Origin: Gemella sp. zg-570
GTDB taxonomy: Bacteria > Bacillota > Bacilli > Staphylococcales > Gemellaceae
Direction: 5' to 3'
Length of the DNA stretch: 64,000 bases
Assembly (NCBI RefSeq): GCF_018866345.1
Contig: NZ_CP076443.1
Location: forward strand, 891,501-955,500
Part shown: positions 39,664 through 48,942 of the stretch, one piece after another
Layout of the letters: every line of letters begins with the position of its first letter
How positions within the stretch are numbered: position 1 is the first letter of the stretch
Made by a program: the position numbers and the translations under genes
The notes under the pieces: model-generated
The model's input: only the letters and a program-made list of their open reading frames with translations
Told to the model about the DNA's origin: nothing
Database searches by the model: none

Positions 39664-39777
39664 ATGGAAAATCAAGATACAGTGTTAAATTCTGAAAAAG
39701 AAGTTGTTTTTTCTGTAGATTCATCTGTTATTGAAATTGAATCATTACCAGAAGTAAAAGTTACAGTAAAATGGTAA
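39664..39777 (+). CDS. 37-residue putative precursor peptide ending in Trp
   Basis: A well-placed AGGAG site precedes an ATG encoding a 37-residue peptide. The N-terminal part is acidic and leader-like (MENQDTVLNSEKEVV), and the C-terminus EVKVTVKW is basic/hydrophobic with Trp as the last residue. It is the first gene after a consensus promoter and is followed by a hairpin and then by a protease, an exporter and an isoprenoid-synthase-like gene, the layout of a modified-peptide locus. By analogy with ComX, whose tryptophan is prenylated by ComQ, Trp37 is the proposed modification site. I do not recognise a known family. Confidence 0.6.
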   Translation: MENQDTVLNSEKEVVFSVDSSVIEIESLPEVKVTVKW

Positions 39778-39781
39778 AATC

Positions 39782-39806
39782 AGGACTTGGATTTATTCCG
39801 AGTCCT
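39782..39806 (+). terminator. Hairpin after the precursor gene, likely partial terminator
   Basis: A 9-bp stem with one G-T pair (AGGACTTGG/CCGAGTCCT) and a 7-base loop is followed by TTTATTATA. Placed between precursor and processing genes, it could raise the ratio of peptide to downstream transcripts. Confidence 0.6.
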
Positions 39807-39832
39807 TTATTATAATATAGGAAATTTTATAT

Positions 39833-40568
39833 ATGAGATTTATTCTTAAAAGAAATATGATAATTATAAAAATAAAAATAGATGAAATATATTATAAGTT
39901 TTTAGTTGATACAGGTTCTGAAAGAAGTTTTATAGTGAGAAATACAAACAAAATATTTTAGAAAAAATAAAAGTTAAAGGAATTGGAGAAGAAGAATTTT
40001 TAAAAAATAAATACATATTTCCAAAAATAAATATAGATAATACAATTATTCATAAGGTAGAGATTTTAGAGAAAAAAAGAAATAGTTTATTTTTATATTT
40101 AGGAATAGATGGAATATTAGGTTGGGACATATTAAAAAAACTAGATTTGCTTATTGACATGAAAATAAAATATTCAGCCTTGTAACAGAAACTACTCAAA
40201 ATAAGAAAATAGGAACGCCTATCATATCAGACAAGCAATTAGTAATAGAAATGAAATATAAGAATGATTTGCATAGTGCTTTGATAGATTTAGGAGCTAC
40301 TGAATCATTTGTAACTCAAGAAGTTTTCAACAACTATGATGTTATTTGGGAAAGAAATATTGTTCTAGGAATAAACGGTATTAAATTGATTAAAGTAGCA
40401 ACAATTAAAAATATTATTTTAAACATTGCTGGAATAGAATATAAATCTAGGAAACTTTTAATTAAATCAGAAAATTTTAACTGGAAATTTAAATTAGGGA
40501 TGGATTTTTTTGAAAATAGAAAAATTTTCCTGAGAAATTCAATGAAGGAGATGGTTATATTTGAATAA
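39833..40568 (+). pseudogene. Two-lobed retropepsin-like aspartic protease, two frameshifts
   Basis: Three frame segments make one protein of 245 residues if one A is added near 39955 (AAAA to AAAAA) and one G near 40160 (ATGG); the length then divides by three exactly. Lobe 1 has the active-site motif FLVDTGSERSFI (Asp26) and the matching C-terminal IDGILGWDIL. Lobe 2 has ALIDLGATESFV (Asp153, with Leu in place of the usual Thr) and KLGMDFFE. Such soluble retropepsin-like proteins could mature the adjacent peptide. AGGAAA precedes the ATG. It overlaps the exporter start. It is either a decayed gene or an intact one with sequence errors. Confidence 0.7.
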
Positions 40569-41784
40569 AAATTATTTAAAAGAGCTATTGTTGATTGGAA
40601 ATGGATTAGGTCAAATTGGAAGTAGTGTCTTATCTTTTGCATTAGGTTTATATATTTTTAAAGTACTTAATTCAGTATTTTTATATAGTTTATCACAAAT
40701 TATCGCTCCCTTAGTAGCCCTATTATTGCTTCCTATTCTTGGTAGTATTGTTGATAAATTTAATAGGAATAAAATTATAAAGTTTTCTCAATTTGCAAGT
40801 TGTATAGCATTAGTATTATTTTATTTACTGAATGGAGAAAATGAGGTAAATTTTGCTAATATAGTCGTGTTGCTGATTATTTTGAAGATTTCGGATCAGT
40901 TTCTATCAACTACACTTACTGCATCAACGAGTAGTCTAATAAATGAAAAAAATATACAATCATTTCGTTCCCATCTACAATTGATTCAAGCAGCAAGTAT
41001 GATTTTATCTCCAATTATAGCAGTTTTTATATATGATAAATTATCTATTGCTGGAGCAGTTATAATATCAGCTGTTATAGAATTTTTTGTTTTAATTATT
41101 TTTTGGAATATAGACTTTAAATATAATAAAATAAAAAATAGTACTAATAATTCACTATTATTCATGTTTAAAGAAGGAATGAAATTTATTTTTAGCTATA
41201 AAAAAATAATATTTGGAATGTTATTTGTTTTAGTAGTAAATTTTATAGTTGGTGTAATAAATATAGGTCTGCCATATTTGCAAATACAGGTATTAAAATT
41301 TTCAAATACTGCTTATGCAATAAATGATAGTATTTTTGCAATTGGTCTTATATTAGGAGCATTAATTACAACAACAATAAATACCAGCACAAAGTTAAGA
41401 TTTGCTAGATATTCTATTATTCTTATGGGGATAGTAACACTTATTTTAAGTGGTCTTTTAGGATTAGATTTTTCTAATAATACATGGTATTTTGTAATAG
41501 CTATTTATTCAATGTCTATAGCACTTTTTATGACTATAGGAAATATATTGTTATCAAGCTGGTCTATGATTAAAATTCCTAAAGAATTCCAAGGAAGAGT
41601 ATTTGCTATATTAAATACCGTTACCCAAATAACAATTCCTCTAAGTATACTAATATATGGATACATGTTTGCTAGGCTAGATGCAGGGATAATATTTTTT
41701 GTTTCAGCTGGCATGTTATTGATAGTGTCTATACCTATTCCCGGGATATTTAAAATAAATCTAGCCAATGATGAATTGGAGTGA
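40561..41784 (+). CDS. MFS transporter, putative peptide or drug exporter
   Basis: This 407-residue protein has about twelve hydrophobic helices and resembles the MFS_3/macrolide-efflux-like group, with GSIVDKFNRNKIIKFSQ as the loop 2-3 motif. It starts at TTG 40561 after GAAGGAG, overlapping the end of the protease frame by 8 bp. In its cassette it is the likely exporter or immunity protein for the small peptide product, which is inference from context. No ABC exporter with a peptidase domain is present here. Confidence 0.85.
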   Translation: MNKNYLKELLLIGNGLGQIGSSVLSFALGLYIFKVLNSVFLYSLSQIIAPLVALLLLPILGSIVDKFNRNKIIKFSQFASCIALVLFYLLNGENEVNFANIVVLLIILKISDQFLSTTLTASTSSLINEKNIQSFRSHLQLIQAASMILSPIIAVFIYDKLSIAGAVIISAVIEFFVLIIFWNIDFKYNKIKNSTNNSLLFMFKEGMKFIFSYKKIIFGMLFVLVVNFIVGVINIGLPYLQIQVLKFSNTAYAINDSIFAIGLILGALITTTINTSTKLRFARYSIILMGIVTLILSGLLGLDFSNNTWYFVIAIYSMSIALFMTIGNILLSSWSMIKIPKEFQGRVFAILNTVTQITIPLSILIYGYMFARLDAGIIFFVSAGMLLIVSIPIPGIFKINLANDELE

Positions 41785-41790
41785 TTATTT

Positions 41791-42642
41791 ATGAAAGTTA
41801 GTATGGTAAAAGAAATTTTAGAAATTACCAGTGAAGAATTAGAATATTTTTATAATATTATAAATGATAGTTTGAATTTTTCACTTGGGAGAAGTTTAGT
41901 ATTTTTGGAAGATACAAGAAAGTTACACTCCCTGTCGATTTATTCTTTATATCCATTAATGTTTAGGGAAAAATTTAATTTATCAAATAAACAGTTGGAA
42001 GAATTGATTGTATTTTCTCATAATCATTTTACATCATTATTTTTATTAGATAAAATTTATGATTCGCAGAAAATTGACGAACCTCTAGAATTATTACTTT
42101 TATTAGAACAATATTCAATAAATATGAAGTATTTGAGTAATTTTCCAGAAGATGTATATATTATAGAAAATGTTGCTAAAACATTGACAAGTTTGTTTAA
42201 TGAAAAATACTCTTATGAATATAATAAAATTCTAAATTTGCAAGAAGAAGAAAAATATGTGCATAGTAAATATTCATTTGCAAAAATTGCTTTGTACCTA
42301 TATCATAAAATATCAAAAGAATATATGAGTGAAGAAATAATCAATGAATTGTATGAATCACACGACAAGTTTGCATATGGAAGGCAGATTTTAGATGATC
42401 TTGAGGATTTCATAGATGATTATAAAGCTAAACAATTTAATATTTACGTAAATAGATATTATATTGAATATGGAGAAGAAACTATACCAAAATATGATAA
42501 AAAGTTATTTCTTAATTTGATTTTAGAAGCAAAAAAATACTTTATAGAAGCTAAAGAAATATTATCACAAGAATGTATATATTGGCAGAAATATATACAT
42601 TTTTATATAAAGAATTGTGATAGATACATATTAGACAAATAA
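41791..42642 (+). CDS. Class I isoprenoid-synthase-like protein (putative peptide prenyltransferase)
   Basis: This 283-residue all-helical protein has the two Asp-rich motifs of polyprenyl synthases: a degenerate first motif LLDKIYD (Asp87, Asp91; the second Asp is Lys) and a strong second motif QILDDLEDF (Asp202, Asp203, Asp206). Length and motif spacing fit the isoprenoid synthase fold. ComQ, which prenylates ComX tryptophan, belongs to the same superfamily, and the cassette encodes a peptide ending in Trp, so peptide prenylation is proposed. Making a free isoprenoid is the alternative. GGAG lies in the end of the exporter gene, 6 bp upstream. Confidence 0.6.
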   Translation: MKVSMVKEILEITSEELEYFYNIINDSLNFSLGRSLVFLEDTRKLHSLSIYSLYPLMFREKFNLSNKQLEELIVFSHNHFTSLFLLDKIYDSQKIDEPLELLLLLEQYSINMKYLSNFPEDVYIIENVAKTLTSLFNEKYSYEYNKILNLQEEEKYVHSKYSFAKIALYLYHKISKEYMSEEIINELYESHDKFAYGRQILDDLEDFIDDYKAKQFNIYVNRYYIEYGEETIPKYDKKLFLNLILEAKKYFIEAKEILSQECIYWQKYIHFYIKNCDRYILDK

Positions 42643-42649
42643 ATTAATT

Positions 42650-43000
42650 GGTAAAACTAATAACAAGCAACATGGACGGAAAATTTCTTAATAGTGAACA
42701 CAAGATTACAAAAGATAATTTAAAGGCGGTATAAGACTCTAGAAAAAAATTGCGTATAATTTTAGTAGCAAGTGGTCGTACCTATTACGAAGCCTTAGAA
42801 GTAATTACAGAAGCAAATTTCAAACCTAAAATTTCAAGCCTAACCAGAGATTAAAATTTTGAAATTATTTTAGGAAATTCACAAGATAATTTTAAGGTCT
42901 ATAATTTTTTCGAGGAAGTTTTACCTCTTAGCTTTTCAAAAAAAGATTTAGAAAAATAAAATTTATTAGGAACTTATTCGCCATGTGGTGTAAAAAAATA
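42650..43000 (+). pseudogene. Fused remnant of a second HAD phosphatase-cdd copy
   Basis: About 42656-42840 matches the first 200 bp of the HAD gene at 37758 (ACATGGACGGAA, CGTACCTATTACGAAGCCTT), with stops and indels. It is joined directly to about 42855-42995, which matches the cdd 3' end. The remnant breaks off after CCATGTGGTGT, the same place where the cdd debris left of the cassette ends. It shows that the HAD-cdd locus was duplicated and that the cassette lies between the copies. Confidence 0.88.
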
Positions 43001-43017
43001 TTTAAAAAATAAAAAAG

Positions 43018-43046
43018 GTCTTAAATTATAATATATAATTTAAGAC
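43018..43046 (+). terminator. Intrinsic terminator after the HAD-cdd remnant
   Basis: 13-bp stem GTCTTAAATTATA/TATAATTTAAGAC with a 3-base loop and a T-rich tail. It probably ends the cassette transcript. Confidence 0.8.
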
Positions 43047-43067
43047 TATTTTTATAGAAATTATTAC

Positions 43068-43096
43068 TTGACATATAAAAAATTTATTTATATACT
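43068..43096 (+). promoter_or_regulatory. Promoter of the second MFS gene
   Basis: TTGACA (43068-43073), 17 bp, TATACT (43091-43096). ATTTATTT and AAATAAAT arms flank the -10 and could be an operator, but the sequence is very AT-rich. Confidence 0.65.
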
Positions 43097-43126
43097 TATA
43101 AAAAATAAATATTAAAGGAGATAATT

Positions 43127-44272
43127 ATGTACAATAAATTATCAATAAAAATTGCTATTTTATCAATATCAATATTTGTATTTTCCCATGTTGCTATTGC
43201 CCCAGCCATACCAAAACTATATGATTTATATCATTCTAAAAATAATAGTATTGGTTTAGCATCAGTGGAAAATTTAGTTACCATTCCTGCCATGATGATT
43301 ACTATTTTTGTAATTCTAAGTAATTTTGTAATTGCTAAGCTTGGTAAAAAAAATACAGTTCTACTGGGTTTAATATTGATTCTAATATCTGGTCTTGTAT
43401 CTTTTATAACTACAAACTTTACACTTATATTTATTTGTAGGCTGCTTTTAGGTATAGGTATTGGGCTATATAATTCCTTATCAATTAGTATAATTAGTGA
43501 TTATTACGAGGGTGATGTTATGGCTAGTATGATTGGTCTAAGAACAGCAACCCTAAACCTAGGAAAAGCTCTAACAACTCTTATAGCAGGCTATGCACTA
43601 TTACTGGGAGCTAATTATACATTTTTAGTTTATCTATTAGTTATTCCTGTATTCTTTCTATTTTATAAATATGTACCCCCAGTTGAAAATAAAATAAAAA
43701 ATATTAAATCTATTGTTATCTTCAATAGTGATACTTTTGTGCTAATGTTAATAAGCTTTTTTGGAGGAATTAGCTACATAGGTGCAACAATAAAAATACC
43801 AACACTTTTAGTTACAAAATATCAATACTCAAGTGTTTTAGCAAGTAATTTGCTAACAGCTTTAGCCTTTAGTGGAACTATTATAGGTATCATATTTGGT
43901 AAATTAACAAAAAAACTAGGATTTAAAGTATTATTACTCATGAACGCCTTAATGGGTATAGGAAATTTACTCTTTACTCTAGCTAATAATAAAATATTAT
44001 TTTATGTTGGGGCTCTCCTAATAGGAGCTGGTTTCGTTGGTTTTGTATCATCTGCATTTTTCTATATTTCAAAAACATATAAGTCAAATCAAATTAATTT
44101 TGTAGTAAGTATGTTTCTAACTGCTGGAAATATTGGAGTTATAATAACACCTCTAGTTTTAACAAAATTATTAGAAAAATTAAATATAGATTTATTTATA
44201 ACTCCTTTTTACATTACAAGTTGTGTAATTCTTTTTAATTTAGCTCTATACTTCAGATTAAAAGGAAGATAA
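43127..44272 (+). CDS. MFS transporter
   Basis: This 381-residue inner-membrane protein has about twelve predicted helices and the loop motif AKLGKKNTVLLGLIL of the MFS drug/sugar group. RLLLGIGIGLYNSL and the following ISIISDYYEGD are typical. The substrate is not evident. It follows its own promoter and an AAGGAG site and converges with the TetR regulator at 44430, sharing a bidirectional terminator. Control by that regulator is possible, but no operator is proven. Confidence 0.85.
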   Translation: MYNKLSIKIAILSISIFVFSHVAIAPAIPKLYDLYHSKNNSIGLASVENLVTIPAMMITIFVILSNFVIAKLGKKNTVLLGLILILISGLVSFITTNFTLIFICRLLLGIGIGLYNSLSISIISDYYEGDVMASMIGLRTATLNLGKALTTLIAGYALLLGANYTFLVYLLVIPVFFLFYKYVPPVENKIKNIKSIVIFNSDTFVLMLISFFGGISYIGATIKIPTLLVTKYQYSSVLASNLLTALAFSGTIIGIIFGKLTKKLGFKVLLLMNALMGIGNLLFTLANNKILFYVGALLIGAGFVGFVSSAFFYISKTYKSNQINFVVSMFLTAGNIGVIITPLVLTKLLEKLNIDLFITPFYITSCVILFNLALYFRLKGR

Positions 44273-44400
44273 AAATTTTATAACTAATTTGTAGATTTTA
44301 AATTAAAAGTAAAAAGTCTCTGTCAATTATGTCGATAAAAAATAATAAAGAATATTTAGTTAGAATTTTTTTATATTCACTAAATATTATATATAGAGCA

Positions 44401-44429
44401 AAAAAGACTACTATTTTAGTAGTCTTTTT
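44401..44429. terminator. Bidirectional terminator between MFS and TetR genes
   Basis: 12-bp stem AAAAAGACTACT/AGTAGTCTTTTT with a short loop; A- and T-runs serve both converging genes. Confidence 0.9.
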
Positions 44430-45026
44430 TTATGAAAACATTTCTTTTAAAGCTTCTGCGTCCATATTTTGTACTAATTTTATAGATTGGTCTGCTACTT
44501 TCATAAATGCTGTGTCGTCTTGAATTACAGAGGCACAAATGGAACCTTGCACCGTAGTAAAGAACCATTCACTTATATTTTCACTAACTTCTGCATCAAT
44601 ACCTACATTTTCGATTGATTCAGCCAATAATTTTTTCCAACTTTTTAATATGTCAGAGCATTTTTCTGCAACTACTGGATCTTGCCCGATAGTTTCTAAG
44701 GCTAGTAGGGTCAGTCTAAAACTTGGGGTTCCGTATACTTTTTCCTTGTGTTTAAATAAATCTACTAAAGTAGTCAATGTACATGACAAATTTTCACACG
44801 AAGCTACAGCATTTTTAAATTTTTTTTGAAATTCTGCATCTATCTTATCAAGAGATGAACCTATCATATCATCTTTTCCTTTTGGAAAATAGTAGTACAT
44901 ACTCCCTTTAGGAGCTTTAGATTTTTTTATAATATCTTGGATACTTGTACCTGCATATCCATTTTTCTGAACTAATTTAACAGTTTCTCTGATAATATTT
45001 TCTCTTGACTTATTATTTAATGTCAT
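44430..45026 (-). CDS. TetR-family transcriptional regulator (LmrA/YxaF-like)
   Basis: This 198-residue regulator has an N-terminal helix-turn-helix (about residues 8-50: ENIIRETVKLVQKNGYAGTS, SIQDIIKKSKAPKGSMYYYFP) and a helical ligand domain of the LmrA/YxaF type. The frame opens at 45062, but AAGGAG lies directly before ATG 45026 (MTLNNKSREN), which is chosen. It lies about 125 bp downstream of a drug-type ABC exporter pair and converges with an MFS gene. Either could be its target. Confidence 0.88.
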   Translation of the reverse strand: MTLNNKSRENIIRETVKLVQKNGYAGTSIQDIIKKSKAPKGSMYYYFPKGKDDMIGSSLDKIDAEFQKKFKNAVASCENLSCTLTTLVDLFKHKEKVYGTPSFRLTLLALETIGQDPVVAEKCSDILKSWKKLLAESIENVGIDAEVSENISEWFFTTVQGSICASVIQDDTAFMKVADQSIKLVQNMDAEALKEMFS

Positions 45027-45151
45027 CCTTATTCTCCTTAAAGTATAATTCGCAATCAACATTATATTATAAAAATTATAACATTTTCATATATATTAAT
45101 CAATCTATTTATTGCATTTAAAAATTTTTTATCTTATTATTTATAAAACTT

Positions 45152-46921
45152 TTACATCATACCAGTTTGTAATTGATACATTTTGTAATAAGTTCCCTGC
45201 TTAGCTAGTAATTCTTCGTGGCAACCAGATTCTATTATTTTTCCCTTGTCTAAAACGTAAATACAATTTGCATCTTGAATAGTAGATAAACGGTGGGCAA
45301 TGGCGATAGTAGTTCTCCCCTTACGCATTTTTTTTAGGGATTTTTGAATTAATTCTTCTGTTTCAGAATCTATGTTGGCAGTTGCTTCGTCTAAAATTAA
45401 TATTTTTGGTGCTAGGGCTATGGTTCTAGCAAAGGCTATTAATTGTCTTTGCCCTGATGATAGGGTGCTTCCTCTTTCTGTAACCTTGTGCTTATAGCCA
45501 TCTTCAAATTCTGCTATGAAATTATGGGCATCAACAAATTTAGCTGCTTGGATAACTTCTTCTTTCGTTAGGTTCTCAGCAAAAAGTTTTATGTTTGATT
45601 CAATATCTCCGTGATATAAAAATGGGTCTTGCAAAACTAAACCAACTTTTTTTAGTAGTTCATCACGTTTGAAACTTTTAATATCGTGTCCGTCTATTAA
45701 TATTTGTCCCCTATCAAATTCGTAAAATCTCATAAATAAATTTATGATAGAAGATTTACCTGAACCTGTATGACCGACAAAGGCAATAGTTTCTCCCTTG
45801 TTAGCTTTGAAACTAATATTTTTTAAGATGTCGTGCTGACCGTCATAACTAAAACTTATATTTTTAAATTCTATGTTACCTTCTTCAATTTTTATATCTT
45901 TGTCAAATTGTTTTGGTTCGTAATTATTTTCATCAACTACATCAAAAACACGTTCTGCTGATACCACAGACATCTGTAATGATGAAAAACTTTGTGTTAG
46001 TTCTATTAGCGGGTCGAATAATCTATTCACATATTGAATAAGAGCATACATTATCCCTGCTGTAAAACCTAGATACTCTCCCCTAAAACCAAAGTACATA
46101 AGTAAAATTGCATAGGCGACAATTTTTAAAAGCGACAGAGCTGGTCTTAATAACAGACTATCTATTTTTAAATATTTTATGTAGTAGTCATTGTGTTCAG
46201 CATTTGTTTTTTCAAAATCTCTTATCAATCTTTCTTCTTGGCGAAAAGATTGGATAATTCTCATTCCGTCTACACTTTCTGCAAGTTTGGCATTAATGGT
46301 ACTTAGTTTACTTCTTGTTATTGCTACGGCACTAACTGCTAATTTTCGATAATAATACATACAGGCAAAAATTATTGGCATTAGGAGTAGCATTAAAAAT
46401 CCTAACTGCACATTAAGTGTGAAAATAGAATATAAACTCACAAAAATTAAAAAAGTTCCCCTAATAAAACTACTAAAAATTACACCGAATATATTACTTA
46501 TTGCTTCTGTATCATTAGTAATTCGAGATACGACAGAACCAGTAGCTACCTTATCAAAATATGATATTCCTAATTTTTGAATATTTGCAAAAGCATCGTT
46601 ACGTAAATCTCTTACTATACCGAATGAGACTCTGGCAAAAGTAGTTTTCCCAATATAATTAAATAGGGCTTGTAATAAATATAGCAGATAGTAGGCTACT
46701 AAAATCATTACTACCGTATTTTTAAAAGCAAAATTTTTCCCAATAAAATTATCAATAAAATATTTTGCAACTCTAGGTATAATTGCTTGTATTATGGTTG
46801 TTGTAAATAAGGCTAACAAGGCTACTACTAACAATAATTTATAATTTTTAGCGTAAGACATTAATCTTTTAAATACCTGCCATTGTCTAGTGGCTGATGG
46901 AATATTTTTTTCTTCTTTCAA
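45152..46921 (-). CDS. Heterodimeric ABC exporter subunit, catalytically competent half
   Basis: This 589-residue half-transporter has six N-terminal membrane helices and an ATPase domain with Walker A GHTGSGKSS, signature LSSGQRQL and a canonical Walker B/Glu ILILDEATANID. The TTG at 46921 (after GGGGAGG, 7 bp) is preferred over the open extension to 46984. It starts 2 bp after the partner's stop, so the pair is coupled. BmrCD/LmrCD-type pairs export drugs or lipids; the substrate here is unknown. Confidence 0.92.
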   Translation of the reverse strand: MKEEKNIPSATRQWQVFKRLMSYAKNYKLLLVVALLALFTTTIIQAIIPRVAKYFIDNFIGKNFAFKNTVVMILVAYYLLYLLQALFNYIGKTTFARVSFGIVRDLRNDAFANIQKLGISYFDKVATGSVVSRITNDTEAISNIFGVIFSSFIRGTFLIFVSLYSIFTLNVQLGFLMLLLMPIIFACMYYYRKLAVSAVAITRSKLSTINAKLAESVDGMRIIQSFRQEERLIRDFEKTNAEHNDYYIKYLKIDSLLLRPALSLLKIVAYAILLMYFGFRGEYLGFTAGIMYALIQYVNRLFDPLIELTQSFSSLQMSVVSAERVFDVVDENNYEPKQFDKDIKIEEGNIEFKNISFSYDGQHDILKNISFKANKGETIAFVGHTGSGKSSIINLFMRFYEFDRGQILIDGHDIKSFKRDELLKKVGLVLQDPFLYHGDIESNIKLFAENLTKEEVIQAAKFVDAHNFIAEFEDGYKHKVTERGSTLSSGQRQLIAFARTIALAPKILILDEATANIDSETEELIQKSLKKMRKGRTTIAIAHRLSTIQDANCIYVLDKGKIIESGCHEELLAKQGTYYKMYQLQTGMM

Positions 46922-46923
46922 TT

Positions 46924-48666
46924 CTATTCCTCCCCTTCCAATGTTTGTTCTATCTGTTGTTTGTGATAAGTTTTTGCATACCAACCATTATTTGCTAATA
47001 GTTGATTATGATTTCCTTTTTCTAAAATAGTTCCCTTATCCATAACAATAATTAAATCTGCATGCACAACTGCACTCAAACGGTGGGCTGTAATAATATT
47101 GGTTTTTCCCTCTCTAAGTGTCCGTAAATTATTTAAAATTAAATCTTCTGTTTTGGCATCAACTGCACTCAAGCTATCATCTAAAATTAAAATTTCTGGA
47201 TTTGTAATCAAGGCTCTACTAATTGCAATACGTTGTTTTTGTCCGCCAGATAAGACTACTCCACGTTCACCAACTATGGTATCAAAAGTAGCTGGCATAG
47301 AAATTATATCCCTATAAACTCCGCTCCATCTTGTTGCTTCTGCAACTTCTTCATCAGACAAATCAGGATTAGCAAATTTTACATTATCTCGAATTGATGC
47401 TGAAAATAATATTTGGTCTTGGGGAACATAACCTATTAAACTTCTTAAATCTGATAACTTATAATCATTTATATTATGATTATTTAATGAGATATTTCCC
47501 TTACTTACATCTCTTTCTCTAAGTAATAATTTTAATAGGCTTGTTTTTCCTGAACCAGTTGGACCTACTATACCCAGTGTTGCTCCTTTTTCTAAAGAAA
47601 AATTTATATTTGCAAGTGTCGTAACATCTTCATAAATAAATTCTTCTATATTATATTCTAATTTTCCATTTGCTATTGTTAGATTAGAATTTTCGTTGCT
47701 ATCAACATCACTTTCTTCATTCAATAATTTTTCAATTCTTCCATAAGAAGCATTACCTCTTTGTATGATATTGAATAAATATCCCATAGCAAGCAAGGGC
47801 CAAACTAACATATCAAGATAGGTAATAAAAGTTACCAAGTTTCCTATTGTTATTTTATCAACAGATACAAAATAACCTCCCATAGTTAAAGAAATTAAAT
47901 AACACAAACCTATAAATACCAAAATGGCTGGGTCGAATAAAACATCATATCGCATAGTTTTTAAATTTTTTGCATAAGTTTTATCATTAGTTTGCTTAAA
48001 TTTCTCTACTTCTTGCTTACCGTAGTTAAATGCTTTTGTAACTTTGATACCCGTAACACTTTCTTGAACATTATTATTAAGTTCAGAAAATGAATTTTGA
48101 GATTCTTTGAAACTTAAATGAATTTTTTTTCCTAAACGATTAGTTGCAAAAGATAAAAATGGTAGGGGGATTAAAACTAATAAAGTTAATTCCCAAGATA
48201 TACTTATAAACATTGTTAGCAGGGTTACAAAGGCAGTAATTGTTGCATCAACTGCTGACATAACTCCAGCTCCAGCAGTTTGCGTTACGGCATTTATGTC
48301 GTTAGTCGCATGAGCCATTAAATCTCCAGTCCTATATTTTTGATAAAATGACGGCGACATTTTTGTAAAATGAGAATAAAGTTTATAACGCAAAATTTTT
48401 CCCAGTCTACTAGACGAACCAAATAAATTTACACGCCAGATATAACGTAAAAAATACATGGCAAGAGCAGACAAGAGTAAAACAAAAACATCTATAAGCA
48501 ACTGAGAATCTGTTAAATTACCGTCTGTAATTCCGTCTATCACGATACCTATAATTTTTGGTGGTATTAAATTTAAAATACTAACTAATATCAGTGATGA
48601 TATAGCTATAATATATTGTTTCTTTTCAAGTTTTAAGAACCAACTCAATTTTTTTATGAGATTCAT
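46924..48666 (-). CDS. Heterodimeric ABC exporter subunit, degenerate-site half
   Basis: This 580-residue half-transporter has Walker A GPTGSGKTS, signature LSGGQKQR and Walker B LILDDSLSAVD. The catalytic Glu is replaced by Asp, the usual feature of one half of heterodimeric exporters. The open frame begins at a TTG (48696) without a ribosome site; ATG 48666 follows AAAGGAA and gives MNLIKKLSWF. It forms an operon with the following subunit. Confidence 0.92.
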   Translation of the reverse strand: MNLIKKLSWFLKLEKKQYIIAISSLILVSILNLIPPKIIGIVIDGITDGNLTDSQLLIDVFVLLLSALAMYFLRYIWRVNLFGSSSRLGKILRYKLYSHFTKMSPSFYQKYRTGDLMAHATNDINAVTQTAGAGVMSAVDATITAFVTLLTMFISISWELTLLVLIPLPFLSFATNRLGKKIHLSFKESQNSFSELNNNVQESVTGIKVTKAFNYGKQEVEKFKQTNDKTYAKNLKTMRYDVLFDPAILVFIGLCYLISLTMGGYFVSVDKITIGNLVTFITYLDMLVWPLLAMGYLFNIIQRGNASYGRIEKLLNEESDVDSNENSNLTIANGKLEYNIEEFIYEDVTTLANINFSLEKGATLGIVGPTGSGKTSLLKLLLRERDVSKGNISLNNHNINDYKLSDLRSLIGYVPQDQILFSASIRDNVKFANPDLSDEEVAEATRWSGVYRDIISMPATFDTIVGERGVVLSGGQKQRIAISRALITNPEILILDDSLSAVDAKTEDLILNNLRTLREGKTNIITAHRLSAVVHADLIIVMDKGTILEKGNHNQLLANNGWYAKTYHKQQIEQTLEGEE

Positions 48667-48891
48667 ATAAATTCCTTTCTTCAAATTATAATGCAATAAT
48701 TATTATAACAACTTTTACAAAAAAAAGTAAAGATTAATTAAATTTTTATTTAATAAGTTTTTATTTTTATAAAATTTTTTCCTAAATAATCTATTGCTAA
48801 TTTATTTTATAAATTTTTATTTAGAATTTTTTCTAAAATTTCTTTTATATTTTTTTAATTAGAAAAATTATTTTTCTTTATAAAAAATAAA

Positions 48892-48933
48892 AACTAACCT
48901 AAAGTTAGATTTAGTTCCAACTTTTCAGGTTAG
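48892..48933 (-). terminator. Intrinsic terminator of clpP
   Basis: Long hairpin with outer stem AACTAACCT/AGGTTAGTT and an inner partial stem, just after the clpP stop, with a T-rich tail on the minus strand. Confidence 0.7.
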
Positions 48934-48942
48934 TTCATAATT

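Noticed and set aside
39664-39777. Precursor as a streptide-like Lys-Trp crosslinked peptide
   Set aside because: The C-terminal KW recalls KxxxW peptides, but no radical SAM enzyme is present in the cassette.
44329-44523. Plus-strand 64-residue frame between MFS and TetR
   Set aside because: It runs through the bidirectional terminator and the 3' end of the TetR gene and has no ribosome site.
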